From the NCBI GenBank assembly GCA_002691095.1, contig NZGU01000006.1, forward strand, positions 4,056-16,158: DNA of 12,103 bases, given 5' to 3'. The position numbers and the translations under genes are program-made. Positions 1 through 6,305 of this stretch are shown here, one piece after another. Each line of letters begins with the position of its first letter. Position 1 is the stretch's first letter. This DNA comes from Kiritimatiellaceae bacterium. Its GTDB lineage: Bacteria > Verrucomicrobiota > Kiritimatiellia > Kiritimatiellales > Pontiellaceae. The notes beneath the pieces are model-generated. The model was given only the letters and a program-made list of their open reading frames with translations. It was not told the origin of the DNA and ran no database searches.

Positions 1-261
1 ATGGAGCGACCGCTGACGTGGCACTATCCGAAATTTAATTCATGGGAATTGCAGACCGCATCCTCGGCTCTGCGCTTGGGTCATTGGAAATTGATTCATA
101 ATTGGGAAACGAATCGGAGTCGCTTGTTTAATCTGAAAACGGACCTAAGCGAGGCATCGGATCTATCTGAAAAATTACCGGCCTTGTCGAGTGCCTTGCG
201 TGCGGCTTTGTTTGCGGAGTTGCGTGCGGCAGGACAGCCGGTCCCGGCGGTACAGATGTAA
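1..261 (+). CDS. Sulfatase, C-terminal fragment (5' end outside window)
   Basis: The 86 codons before the TAA at 259-261 read like the C-terminal end of a type I sulfatase (alkaline phosphatase superfamily, formylglycine-dependent). The visible pattern is RPLTWHYP, then SALRLGHWKLIHNWE, then LFNLKTDLSEASDLSEKLP. This matches the usual sulfatase tail of a Trp/His/Tyr-Pro segment, an 'alr.G.wKLi' strand, and an 'LfnL..D..E..dLs' closing segment. The ATG at position 1 is just the window edge; a full sulfatase is about 450-550 residues, so most of the gene lies upstream. The catalytic C/S-x-P-x-R motif and the metal ligands are not in view, so substrate (sulfated polysaccharide or another ester) and activity cannot be judged. 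A short 72-nt gap without a clear hairpin separates it from lepA. Family is confident; the subfamily is unknown. Confidence 0.8.
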   Translation: MERPLTWHYPKFNSWELQTASSALRLGHWKLIHNWETNRSRLFNLKTDLSEASDLSEKLPALSSALRAALFAELRAAGQPVPAVQM

Positions 262-333
262 AAGACTCTTTGCTTTGAGAGGAGGGGTTCTTGACGGCGT
301 TGGGTGGAGAGGATAGCCTTTCGCCCTTCTTTT

Positions 334-2139
334 ATGAATGAACTGAATCGTATCCGAAATTTTTGTATTATCGCGCACATTGACCATGGGAAGTCGACGT
401 TGGCGGATCGTATGCTGGAGCTGACGCAGACGGTGGAGCAGCGGAAGATGAAGGAGCAGTTGCTGGATTCGATGGATCTGGAGCGGGAGCGGGGGATTAC
501 GATTAAGGCGCATCCGGTGACGATGGAGTATACGGCGCGGGATGGGAATACCTATACGTTTAATCTGATTGATACTCCGGGACATGTGGATTTTTCGTAT
601 GAGGTGTCGCGGAGCTTGCAGGCGTGTGAGGGGGCGATTTTGGTGGTGGATGCGGCGCAGGGGGTGGAGGCGCAGACGGTTTCGAATACGTATCTGGCGA
701 GTGATAATGAGCTGACGATTGTGCCGGTGTTGAATAAGATTGAGTTGCCGAATGCGGATGTGCCGATGGTGAGTCAGCAGATTGAGGATATTTTGGCGAT
801 TGATTCGTCGGATGCGTTGCAGGTGAGTGCGAAGTCGGGTGTGGGGGTGGAAGAGGTGCTGGAGGCGGTGGTGGAGCGTTTCCAGCCACCGAAGCCGGCC
901 GAGGATGATTATACGCGGGCGCTGGTGTTTGATTCGAAGTATGATGCCTTTCGGGGTGTGGTGGTCTATATGCGGTTGTTCAGTGGCACGCTGAAGGCGG
1001 GGGATCGGGTGCTGGTGATGAGCTCGGGCCAGAGTTATGAGATTAAGGAAGTGGGGGTCTTCACGCCGGAGATGAGCAAGGCGAAGCAACTGGAGGAGGG
1101 GGCGGTTGGCTATGTGATTGCGAATATTAAGGATGCGTCGGAAATTCAGATTGGGGATACGCTGACGAATCATAAGAATCCGGCGAAGGATGCGCTGCCG
1201 GGCTTTAAAGAGATTCATCCGATGGTGTTTTCGGGGATCTATCCGGTGGAGACATCGGACTATGAAAAGCTGGGTGCGAGTATGGATAAGCTGCGGCTGA
1301 ATGATGCGTCGTTTAGTTTTCAGTCGGAGTCTTCGATTGCGTTGGGCTTTGGGTTTCGGTGTGGATTTTTGGGGCTGCTGCATATGGAAATTATTATGGA
1401 GCGGCTGCGGCGGGAGTTTAATCTGGATATTATCTCTTCGTATCCGAATGTGGTGTATCGGGTATTGATGAAGGGCGGGGAGATGGAGGAGGTGGATAAT
1501 CCGATGCATCTGCCGGATCTGACATTGGTGGAGGAGATTCAGGAGCCGATGATTACGGCAACGATTATTACGCCGACGGATTATATGGGCGAGATGATGC
1601 AGCTGATTATGGATCGGCGGGGGGAGATTCTGAAGACGGATTCGATTGATGGGACGCGGGTGATGTTGACGTGCCGGATGCCGTTGAATGAGGTGTTGAT
1701 AGATTTTTATGATCGGTTGAAGACGATTAGTCGGGGGTATGCTTCGATGGATTATGAGTATGCGGATTATCAGCCGTCGGAGCTGGTGAAGATGGATATT
1801 ATGATTCATGGCGAGGTGGTGGATGCGTTTTCGAGTATTGTGCATCGGTCGAAGGCGGAGTTTCGGGGTCGGCAGATGTGTAAGTCGTTGCTGGATGTGA
1901 TTCCTCGTCAGGCGTTTACGGTGGCGTTGCAGGCGGCCGTGAATGGGAAGATTATTGCGCGGGAGACGATTCGGGCGTATAGAAAGGATGTGACGGCGAA
2001 GTGTTACGGGGGTGATATTTCACGGAAGCGGAAGCTGCTGGAGCGTCAGAAAGAGGGAAAGAAGAAGTTGAAGAAAATTGGCAAGGTGAATATTCCGCAG
2101 GAGGCTTTTATTGCGGTGTTAAAGACGAATAATAAATGA
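334..2139 (+). CDS. lepA: Elongation factor 4 (LepA), ribosome-associated GTPase
   Basis: LepA/EF4 is a cytoplasmic GTPase that binds ribosomes and affects translation and ribosome maturation. With the ATG at 334 the protein has 601 residues, close to the usual 600. Motifs (from that Met): G1 AHIDHGKS at 14-21, G2 RGITIK at 53-58, G3 DTPGH at 80-84, and G4 NKIE at 134-137, where the family normally has NKID. EF-G-like beta-barrel and alpha/beta domains follow, then the LepA-specific C-terminal domain with AKCYGGDISRKRKLLERQ and a final IPQEAFIAVLK. An in-frame GTG at 304 would add ten residues that do not fit the family, whose members start just before 'IRNF.IIAHIDHGKST', so I chose the ATG. 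A G-rich stretch (281-287) and GGAGAGG (306-312) lie upstream, but neither is well placed as a Shine-Dalgarno for 334. The stop overlaps the lepB start. Confidence 0.97.
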   Translation: MNELNRIRNFCIIAHIDHGKSTLADRMLELTQTVEQRKMKEQLLDSMDLERERGITIKAHPVTMEYTARDGNTYTFNLIDTPGHVDFSYEVSRSLQACEGAILVVDAAQGVEAQTVSNTYLASDNELTIVPVLNKIELPNADVPMVSQQIEDILAIDSSDALQVSAKSGVGVEEVLEAVVERFQPPKPAEDDYTRALVFDSKYDAFRGVVVYMRLFSGTLKAGDRVLVMSSGQSYEIKEVGVFTPEMSKAKQLEEGAVGYVIANIKDASEIQIGDTLTNHKNPAKDALPGFKEIHPMVFSGIYPVETSDYEKLGASMDKLRLNDASFSFQSESSIALGFGFRCGFLGLLHMEIIMERLRREFNLDIISSYPNVVYRVLMKGGEMEEVDNPMHLPDLTLVEEIQEPMITATIITPTDYMGEMMQLIMDRRGEILKTDSIDGTRVMLTCRMPLNEVLIDFYDRLKTISRGYASMDYEYADYQPSELVKMDIMIHGEVVDAFSSIVHRSKAEFRGRQMCKSLLDVIPRQAFTVALQAAVNGKIIARETIRAYRKDVTAKCYGGDISRKRKLLERQKEGKKKLKKIGKVNIPQEAFIAVLKTNNK

Positions 2140-3209
2140 TGATGTGGGCTAAAAAACGGAGAGAAGCGAAAGAGGCGAAGCAGCTGTTGCAGGCGGCAAA
2201 GCATGCGCGGAATATGCGCGAGGATATTGCGGACGCGCGTGAGCTGGAGACGTTGCGGCAGGCGGAGGAAGCGTTTTGTGCGATTATGAAGTCTGGCAAC
2301 GGAAATCGGGAGCAGGTGGCGCTGACGTTGGAGCGAGCGATTGATGCGATCTATCCGTTTCGGTTGCGACGGGGTGCGCGGGAGAATGTGGAAGTGTTGA
2401 TTGTGGCGGTGGCGGCGGCGATGGCGATTCGGGCGTTCTTTTTTGAACCGTTCAAGATTCCGACGGGGTCGATGCAGCCGACGCTGAATGGGATTACGAT
2501 AGAGACGGATGCGGAGCGGGGTCTTTTTGATAATCCGGTCACGAAGTTGCCGCAGTGGTTGTTGACGGGTGCGTCGTTTAAGGAGATTCGGGCGAAGACG
2601 AGTGGGGCATTGGGAGGGGTGCGTCCGTCGCGAGATGCGATTGTGCTGACGATTGGGGGCGTGGAGCATCGGGTGCCGGTGTATATGCAGGAGGCGTTGG
2701 CGCTGAAGCGGTTTTATCGGGAGGGGGATGTGATTGCGTCGGGCCGGGTGATTACGGGCGATCAGGTGATTGTGAATAAGTTGGTGTATAATTTTCGGGC
2801 GCCGCGGCGGGGGGATGTGTCGGTTTTTGATACGCGGAATATTGCGCACGATCAGGTGCGGGCAAATACGTTTTATATCAAGCGGATGGTGGGGATGCCG
2901 AGTGAGCGGATGCAGATCGTGGGGGGGCGTCTGGTGGCGGATGGTGAGGTGGTGAATGAACCGGCGATTTTTGAGCGGATTGCGACGGATCCGGCTTATC
3001 AGGGTGGGCATGGGTTGGATGGCTTGCTGCGGACGGAGGCGGATGCGATTGAGCTGGGGGCGGATGAGTATTTGATGTGTGGGGACAATACGTTGCCGGG
3101 CATGAGTTTGGATGGTCGGTTTTTTGGGGGGGTGCCCCGCCGAGATTTTCGGGGGCCGGCGGTATTTGTCTATTGGCCGTTTCGGGAACATTGGGGTGTG
3201 ATTCGGTAA
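2136..3209 (+). CDS. lepB: Signal peptidase I with N-terminal extension and a large internal insert
   Basis: Leader peptidase: a membrane serine protease with a Ser/Lys dyad that cleaves signal peptides from exported proteins outside the cytoplasmic membrane. The 357 residues show: a charged, helix-prone cytoplasmic segment (about 1-80, rich in Lys/Arg/Glu/Ala); a membrane segment (about 85-103); box B PTGSMQPT at 109-116 with nucleophile Ser112; VNKLVYNFRAPRRGDVSVF at 213-231; YIKRMVGMPSE at 247-257 with general-base Lys249; and CGDN...SLDGRFFGGV at 315-333. Ser and Lys are 137 residues apart, against 55 in E. coli Lep, so there is an insert of roughly 80 residues at about 118-205. The start ATG overlaps the lepA TGA (ATGA), and three ATGs stand in tandem at 2136, 2139 and 2142; any could be used. 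I see no good Shine-Dalgarno, so translational coupling to lepA is likely. lepA-lepB pairing is common in bacteria. Confidence 0.95.
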   Translation: MMMWAKKRREAKEAKQLLQAAKHARNMREDIADARELETLRQAEEAFCAIMKSGNGNREQVALTLERAIDAIYPFRLRRGARENVEVLIVAVAAAMAIRAFFFEPFKIPTGSMQPTLNGITIETDAERGLFDNPVTKLPQWLLTGASFKEIRAKTSGALGGVRPSRDAIVLTIGGVEHRVPVYMQEALALKRFYREGDVIASGRVITGDQVIVNKLVYNFRAPRRGDVSVFDTRNIAHDQVRANTFYIKRMVGMPSERMQIVGGRLVADGEVVNEPAIFERIATDPAYQGGHGLDGLLRTEADAIELGADEYLMCGDNTLPGMSLDGRFFGGVPRRDFRGPAVFVYWPFREHWGVIR

Positions 3210-3232
3210 GTGAAAATCGGTTGACTTGCGGG

Positions 3233-3260
3233 TTGACTTCGGAGTGGGCATGCTTATGAT
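3233..3260 (+). promoter_or_regulatory. Sigma-70-type promoter of rpsT
   Basis: A -35 TTGACT (3233-3238) and a -10 TATGAT (3255-3260) each match consensus in five of six positions and are 16 bp apart. Transcription would start near 3267, giving a short leader before rpsT. A second TTGACT lies 12 bp upstream (3221-3226) but has no -10 at a workable distance. The promoter begins right after the lepB stop, so rpsT need not depend on lepAB transcription. Confidence 0.75.
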
Positions 3261-3298
3261 GCTCCCCCTTGTCTATAAGAGCTTGAAAGGGTTATAGA

Positions 3299-3562
3299 AT
3301 GCCAAATTTAAAAAGTGCGAAGAAGAGAATGCGCCAGAATGAGGTGCGTCGGGAACAAAATTTACAGGTTCGTACGCGGGTGAAGAGCGCGCGTCGGGCG
3401 ATGATCGAGGCGTTGAGCGCGGGCGATGCGGAGCAGGGCGAAGTGGCGTTGCGGTCGTATCATTCGGTGTTGGATAAAGCGGCGAAGAAGGGCGTGATTG
3501 CGAAGAATACGGCGATTCGTCGGAAGACGAATGCTTCAAATCAGTTGCGTAAGTTGGCGTAG
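3299..3562 (+). CDS. rpsT: Small ribosomal subunit protein S20
   Basis: S20 is a small basic helical protein that binds 16S rRNA in the 30S body. The product has 87 residues, the usual length. It starts MPNLKSAKKRMRQNEVRREQN and has the family pattern of a Lys/Arg-rich N-terminal helix, a middle 'R..vK.arra' segment, a 'LDKAAKKGVIAKNTAIRRKT' segment, and a short basic C-terminal end. The start ATG has a good AAAGGG Shine-Dalgarno (3286-3291) seven bases upstream. The gene is monocistronic: it has its own promoter at 3233-3260 and a strong hairpin terminator at 3587-3616. In many bacteria S20 represses its own translation; nothing in the short leader shows this directly. Confidence 0.97.
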   Translation: MPNLKSAKKRMRQNEVRREQNLQVRTRVKSARRAMIEALSAGDAEQGEVALRSYHSVLDKAAKKGVIAKNTAIRRKTNASNQLRKLA

Positions 3563-3586
3563 CGAGGCGTATAGAAAATTTAGGGA

Positions 3587-3616
3587 AACCCGTTCGGTTG
3601 CGAGCGGGTTTTTTTT
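3587..3616 (+). terminator. Rho-independent terminator of rpsT
   Basis: A 10-bp stem, AACCCGTTCG (3587-3596) with CGAGCGGGTT (3601-3610), has one G-U pair and a GTTG loop, followed by an unbroken run of eight T (3609-3616). The T-run reaches into the stop codon (3615-3617) of the convergent LptE-like gene, so the hairpin sits just past that gene's end too. In the minus direction there is no clean T-run after the stem, so it is probably weaker that way. Confidence 0.9.
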
Positions 3617-4136
3617 ATGGCCAGATTTCGATGAGGTCGCTGAAGAGGAGGCGGGCGAGTTCGTCGGCGGCTGCGGTGTGGGTGTTGCGTTTGGAGGTGG
3701 AGAGATCGGAGGTGAATTCAAAGAGGGATTCGCCGTGGTTGGTGGTTTGGGAGATGATGTCTCCGGTTTGGGTGTTGCGGAGCTGAGCGGTGGCGGTGAG
3801 GGTTTGGCGGTAGTAGCGGGGGACAACATCGCGCTGGTTGGAGCGGTAGGCGATGGGATGGCTTTGGTGGCGGGTGAGGGTGATTTCGAGGATGGCGTCG
3901 GCTTGGGTGGTATCGGTTAGGGCGAGGCGTCCGTCCTGTTGGATGAAACTGCGCATGGCGTGGGTGAGGGGTTGCTCGATGGCGGGTTCGGTCGTTCGGT
4001 TGATGATGGGGGCGAGTGCGATCGTTTTGATCTGGTCGGGGGTGGGGCCGCCGAGTTGATAGCCAAGACAACCGGTGAAGAGTAGGGGGAGCGTGGTGAG
4101 CGTGACTATTTTTAAGGTTGGTAAGCAAGTTTTCAT
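3615..4136 (-). CDS. lptE: LptE-like LPS-assembly outer-membrane lipoprotein
   Basis: LptE is the lipoprotein plug of the LptD translocon, which inserts lipopolysaccharide into the outer leaflet of the outer membrane. This 173-residue protein has a short signal peptide (MKTCLPTLKI plus a hydrophobic core) and a lipobox ending FTGC with the lipidated Cys at 23. The next residues are Leu-Gly-Tyr, not an inner-membrane retention Asp. Then comes the family pattern: GYQLGG at 25-30, 'IKTIALAPIINRTTEPAIEQPLT', 'DGRLALTDTTQADAILEITLT', and a closing strand region 'YRQTLTATAQLRNTQTGDII'. Length and layout fit LptE; sequence identity in this family is low, so the call rests on pattern. The gene is alone on the minus strand, divergent from serA, and convergent with rpsT. 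Its Gln/Thr/His-rich make-up reflects the G-rich plus strand. No Shine-Dalgarno is visible before the ATG. Confidence 0.8.
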   Translation of the reverse strand: MKTCLPTLKIVTLTTLPLLFTGCLGYQLGGPTPDQIKTIALAPIINRTTEPAIEQPLTHAMRSFIQQDGRLALTDTTQADAILEITLTRHQSHPIAYRSNQRDVVPRYYRQTLTATAQLRNTQTGDIISQTTNHGESLFEFTSDLSTSKRNTHTAAADELARLLFSDLIEIWP

Positions 4137-4148
4137 ATGAGGGTTCGA

Positions 4149-4175
4149 ATGTTACACAAAATCCTCATTTGTCAA
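4149..4175 (-). promoter_or_regulatory. Likely promoter of the LptE-like gene
   Basis: Read on the minus strand, a perfect -35 TTGACA (4175-4170) is followed after 15 bp by TAACAT (4154-4149), four of six matches to the -10 consensus. The spacing is shorter than the usual 17. The start point would fall near 4142, leaving a very short leader before the ATG at 4136. Confidence 0.5.
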
Positions 4176-4178
4176 AGC

Positions 4179-4206
4179 TTGATCTGTTGGGGAGGCGTGA
4201 TAGGTT
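4179..4206 (+). promoter_or_regulatory. Possible weak promoter of serA
   Basis: TTGATC (4179-4184), then 16 bp, then TAGGTT (4201-4206) preceded by TG one base away (4198-4199), an extended -10 arrangement. The -10 matches consensus in only three positions. It overlaps the divergent lipoprotein promoter region. It is the best candidate I see between 4137 and 4239, but it is weak. Confidence 0.3.
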
Positions 4207-4239
4207 AGCGCGCTTTAAGGGACTTGTTAACGAAAAGAG

Positions 4240-5823
4240 ATGATGATGAAAAAAGTACTGATTCCGACTAAATTGGCAGCGGTTGCGCGTGAGACATTGT
4301 TGACGCACGGGGGATATGAGGTGGTGCAGGATGAGTCTTCGGAGTTGGCGGCGTTGGTGGGAGCGCATGCTGATACGCATGCGATGATTGTGCGCTCGGA
4401 GAAGGTGACGGCGGAGATCATTGATGCGTTGCCTCAGTTGAAGATCATTGTGCGGGCGGGTGCGGGTTATAATACGATTGATACGAAGTACGCGCGGTCG
4501 CGTGGTGTGGATGTGATGAATACGCCGGGTGCGAATGCGAATGCGGTGGCGGAAGAGGTGGTGGCGTTGATGTTGGCGGATGCGCGGCATTTGATTCCGG
4601 GGGATATCTCGTGTCGGGCGGGTAAGTGGGAGAAGAAGCAGTTGATGGGCTCTGAGATCACGGGTAAGACGGTGGGCATTGTTGGTTTTGGGGCGATTGG
4701 TCAGTTGGTGGCGAAGCGGTTGAGTGGGTTCGATGTGGCGCTGATGGTGTTTGATCCGTTTTTGAAGGATAAGAGCGCGTATGATTTGGGTGCGACGCCG
4801 GTGGATCTGCCGGAAATTTTTGAGTCGTGCGACTATATTTCGTTGCATATGCCGGAGAATGATGAGACGCGGGGTATTATTAATAAAGATTTGATCGGAC
4901 GGATGAAGACGGGTGGAACGCTGATCAACTGTGCGCGGGCGGGTATTTTGAATGAGGACGATTTTCGGGCGCTGAAGGCGGAGAAGCAGCTGCGGTTGTT
5001 GAATGATGTGTATCCGAAGGATGAGGCGGGTGATAAGCCGATTGCGGATATTGCGGATATTATGTTGCCGCATTTGGGCGCGAGCACGAAGGAGGCGAAT
5101 TTTAATGCGGCCTCGCGGGCGGCGACGCAGATTATGGGATTGGATGATAAGGGCATCGCTTCGTATATCGTGAACCGGGATGTGCCGGAGGGATTGGATA
5201 AAGCCTATTCGGAGTTGGCGTTTTCGCTGGCGCATCTGTGCCGGGGCATTGCGGGGGGCAATCAGCATGTAGAGGTGCTGGAAACGTCGTTCTACGGTGA
5301 GCTGGCGACTTATAAGGATTGGTTGCTGGTGCAGGTGCTGGCGGCCTTGAGCGAGGAGTTTGATCGGTCGCAGGGGTACGATGCGGCATTGGAGTATTTG
5401 AAGGAGAAGGGCGTTGAGTATTTCAACCGGGAGACGGATAGCTCGAAGGGGTATGGCAATTCGATTACGGTGGATGTGACGACGGCGGTGGATGCGGCCA
5501 ACTTCAAGCGAATCAGTGTGCGCGGTACGTTGGCGGAGGGGAACATGATGATTTCGCGGATCAATGATTTTGATAAGCTCTATTTTGAGCCGACGGGTAC
5601 GGCGTTGCTGTTTATCTATAAGGATCGTCCGGGTGTAATTGGTCAGATTGGTCGGTCGCTGGCGGAAGCGGGCTTGAATATCAATGATATGCGGAATCCG
5701 CATGATTTGAGTGGAGAGTATTCGTTGGCGTTGTTGCGGGTGAGCGAGGCGGTTGATTGCGAGGTGGTGTCGAAAATCTCGGGAGAGATTGAAGCGCTGC
5801 ATGCTTCGTGTATTGCGTTTTAA
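4240..5823 (+). CDS. serA: D-3-phosphoglycerate dehydrogenase, long form with ACT domain
   Basis: This enzyme oxidises 3-phosphoglycerate to 3-phosphohydroxypyruvate with NAD, the first step of serine synthesis. The 527 residues match the long (type I) form. The substrate-binding domain holds VRAGAGYNTID (71-81). The Rossmann fold has GFGAIG at 149-154 and Asp172 as the likely NAD-ribose ligand. Catalytic residues are Arg233 in NCARAG, Glu262, and His278 in LPHLGAST. An intervening regulatory domain (about 310-445) follows, then an ACT domain (about 454-527; KDRPGVIGQIGRSLAEAGLNI), which in relatives binds serine for feedback control. The usual NxARGG motif is NCARAG here. Three ATGs stand in tandem (4240, 4243, 4246). 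The AAGAGA Shine-Dalgarno (4235-4240) overlaps the first and is best spaced for the ATG at 4246. The stop overlaps the stop of the convergent GGDEF gene by TTA/TAA sharing. serA appears monocistronic. Confidence 0.95.
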   Translation: MMMKKVLIPTKLAAVARETLLTHGGYEVVQDESSELAALVGAHADTHAMIVRSEKVTAEIIDALPQLKIIVRAGAGYNTIDTKYARSRGVDVMNTPGANANAVAEEVVALMLADARHLIPGDISCRAGKWEKKQLMGSEITGKTVGIVGFGAIGQLVAKRLSGFDVALMVFDPFLKDKSAYDLGATPVDLPEIFESCDYISLHMPENDETRGIINKDLIGRMKTGGTLINCARAGILNEDDFRALKAEKQLRLLNDVYPKDEAGDKPIADIADIMLPHLGASTKEANFNAASRAATQIMGLDDKGIASYIVNRDVPEGLDKAYSELAFSLAHLCRGIAGGNQHVEVLETSFYGELATYKDWLLVQVLAALSEEFDRSQGYDAALEYLKEKGVEYFNRETDSSKGYGNSITVDVTTAVDAANFKRISVRGTLAEGNMMISRINDFDKLYFEPTGTALLFIYKDRPGVIGQIGRSLAEAGLNINDMRNPHDLSGEYSLALLRVSEAVDCEVVSKISGEIEALHASCIAF

Positions 5824-6305
5824 GTGTTCTCTTTTCTTTTTTTGAGTTGCCGGTCGGCTTCGGCATATAGATCGGGGCTAGGGTGTGTGGCGATGCCTAT
5901 GTGAATGGCGATCTCTTGGCGGTTGAGCTGTTGCTGCATGCGTTGCATGGCTTGTTGGGCTTGGGTTTCGTTGGTTTCGGGGAGGAGGAGGGCGAATTCG
6001 TCGCCGCCGATCCGGGCGGCATAGTCGCTGGTTCGTTTGTGTTGCTGCAGGGTCTGGGCGAGTTGTTGGAGGCGTTGGTCGCCGGCGGGGTGCCCGTGTT
6101 GGTTGTTTGTTGCTTTGAGGTTTTGTACATCGATGAGGACGAGGCTGAGGGGGCGTTGGTAGCGTTGGGCGGCGGCGTGAAGTTGTTGAAGTGTTTCGTT
6201 GAATCCGCGGCGGTTGAGGAGTCCGGTGAGCGCGTCGGTTTGGTTCTGCTGTAGGAGTTGGAGCAGCATAAGATGGAGCCAGAGGTTGTGGGAGTCGGTG
6301 TTCAT
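5820..6305 (-). CDS. Stand-alone GGDEF protein, probable diguanylate cyclase
   Basis: GGDEF domains make the second messenger cyclic di-GMP from two GTP. At 161 residues this is little more than the bare domain. A short helical lead (1-22) is followed by DALTGLLNRRGF (24-35), LVLIDVQNLKATNNQHGH (55-72), an intact GGDEF at 100-104, and a shortened end YAEADRQLKKRKE. By comparison with PleD, Asp59 (metal) and Asn67/Asp76 (guanine) are kept. RTSD (91-94) lies five residues before GGDEF, the exact spacing of the RxxD inhibitory site, so the protein looks both active and feedback-inhibited. There is no sensor, receiver or membrane domain. The start ATG overlaps the stop of the upstream DUF218 gene (ATGA), with no visible Shine-Dalgarno, so coupled translation is likely. 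High Gln/His content follows from the strand bias. The stop overlaps the serA stop. Confidence 0.88.
   Translation of the reverse strand: MNTDSHNLWLHLMLLQLLQQNQTDALTGLLNRRGFNETLQQLHAAAQRYQRPLSLVLIDVQNLKATNNQHGHPAGDQRLQQLAQTLQQHKRTSDYAARIGGDEFALLLPETNETQAQQAMQRMQQQLNRQEIAIHIGIATHPSPDLYAEADRQLKKRKENT

Noticed and set aside
291..319. Possible lepA promoter: TTGACG, 17 bp, TAGCCT
   Set aside because: The -35 is good but the -10 matches in only three of six positions, and the start point would be only about eight bases before the ATG at 334.
175..1845. Very long open frame on the minus strand (556 codons) opposite lepA
   Set aside because: The protein is a run of Arg, His, Ile, Leu and Pro without any domain. 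The frame is open because plus-strand genes here almost never use TTA, CTA or TCA codons, which would be minus-strand stops. lepA on plus has all its motifs.
2046..3251. Minus-strand open frame (401 codons) opposite lepB
   Set aside because: Low-complexity Arg/His/Pro-rich translation opposite lepB, which has intact catalytic boxes.
3498..3920. Plus-strand open frame of 140 codons across the rpsT end and the LptE-like gene
   Set aside because: Gly/Val/Glu-rich translation of the G-rich strand; it runs through the rpsT terminator and has no ribosome-binding site.
4165..5802. Long minus-strand open frame (545 codons) opposite serA
   Set aside because: Same artefact of the codon bias: Arg/His/Gln-rich, no motif, and exactly opposite a well-supported gene.
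5883..6254. Plus-strand open frame of 123 codons over the GGDEF gene
   Set aside because: Gly/Val/Leu-rich shadow; the minus frame carries an intact GGDEF domain with all key residues.
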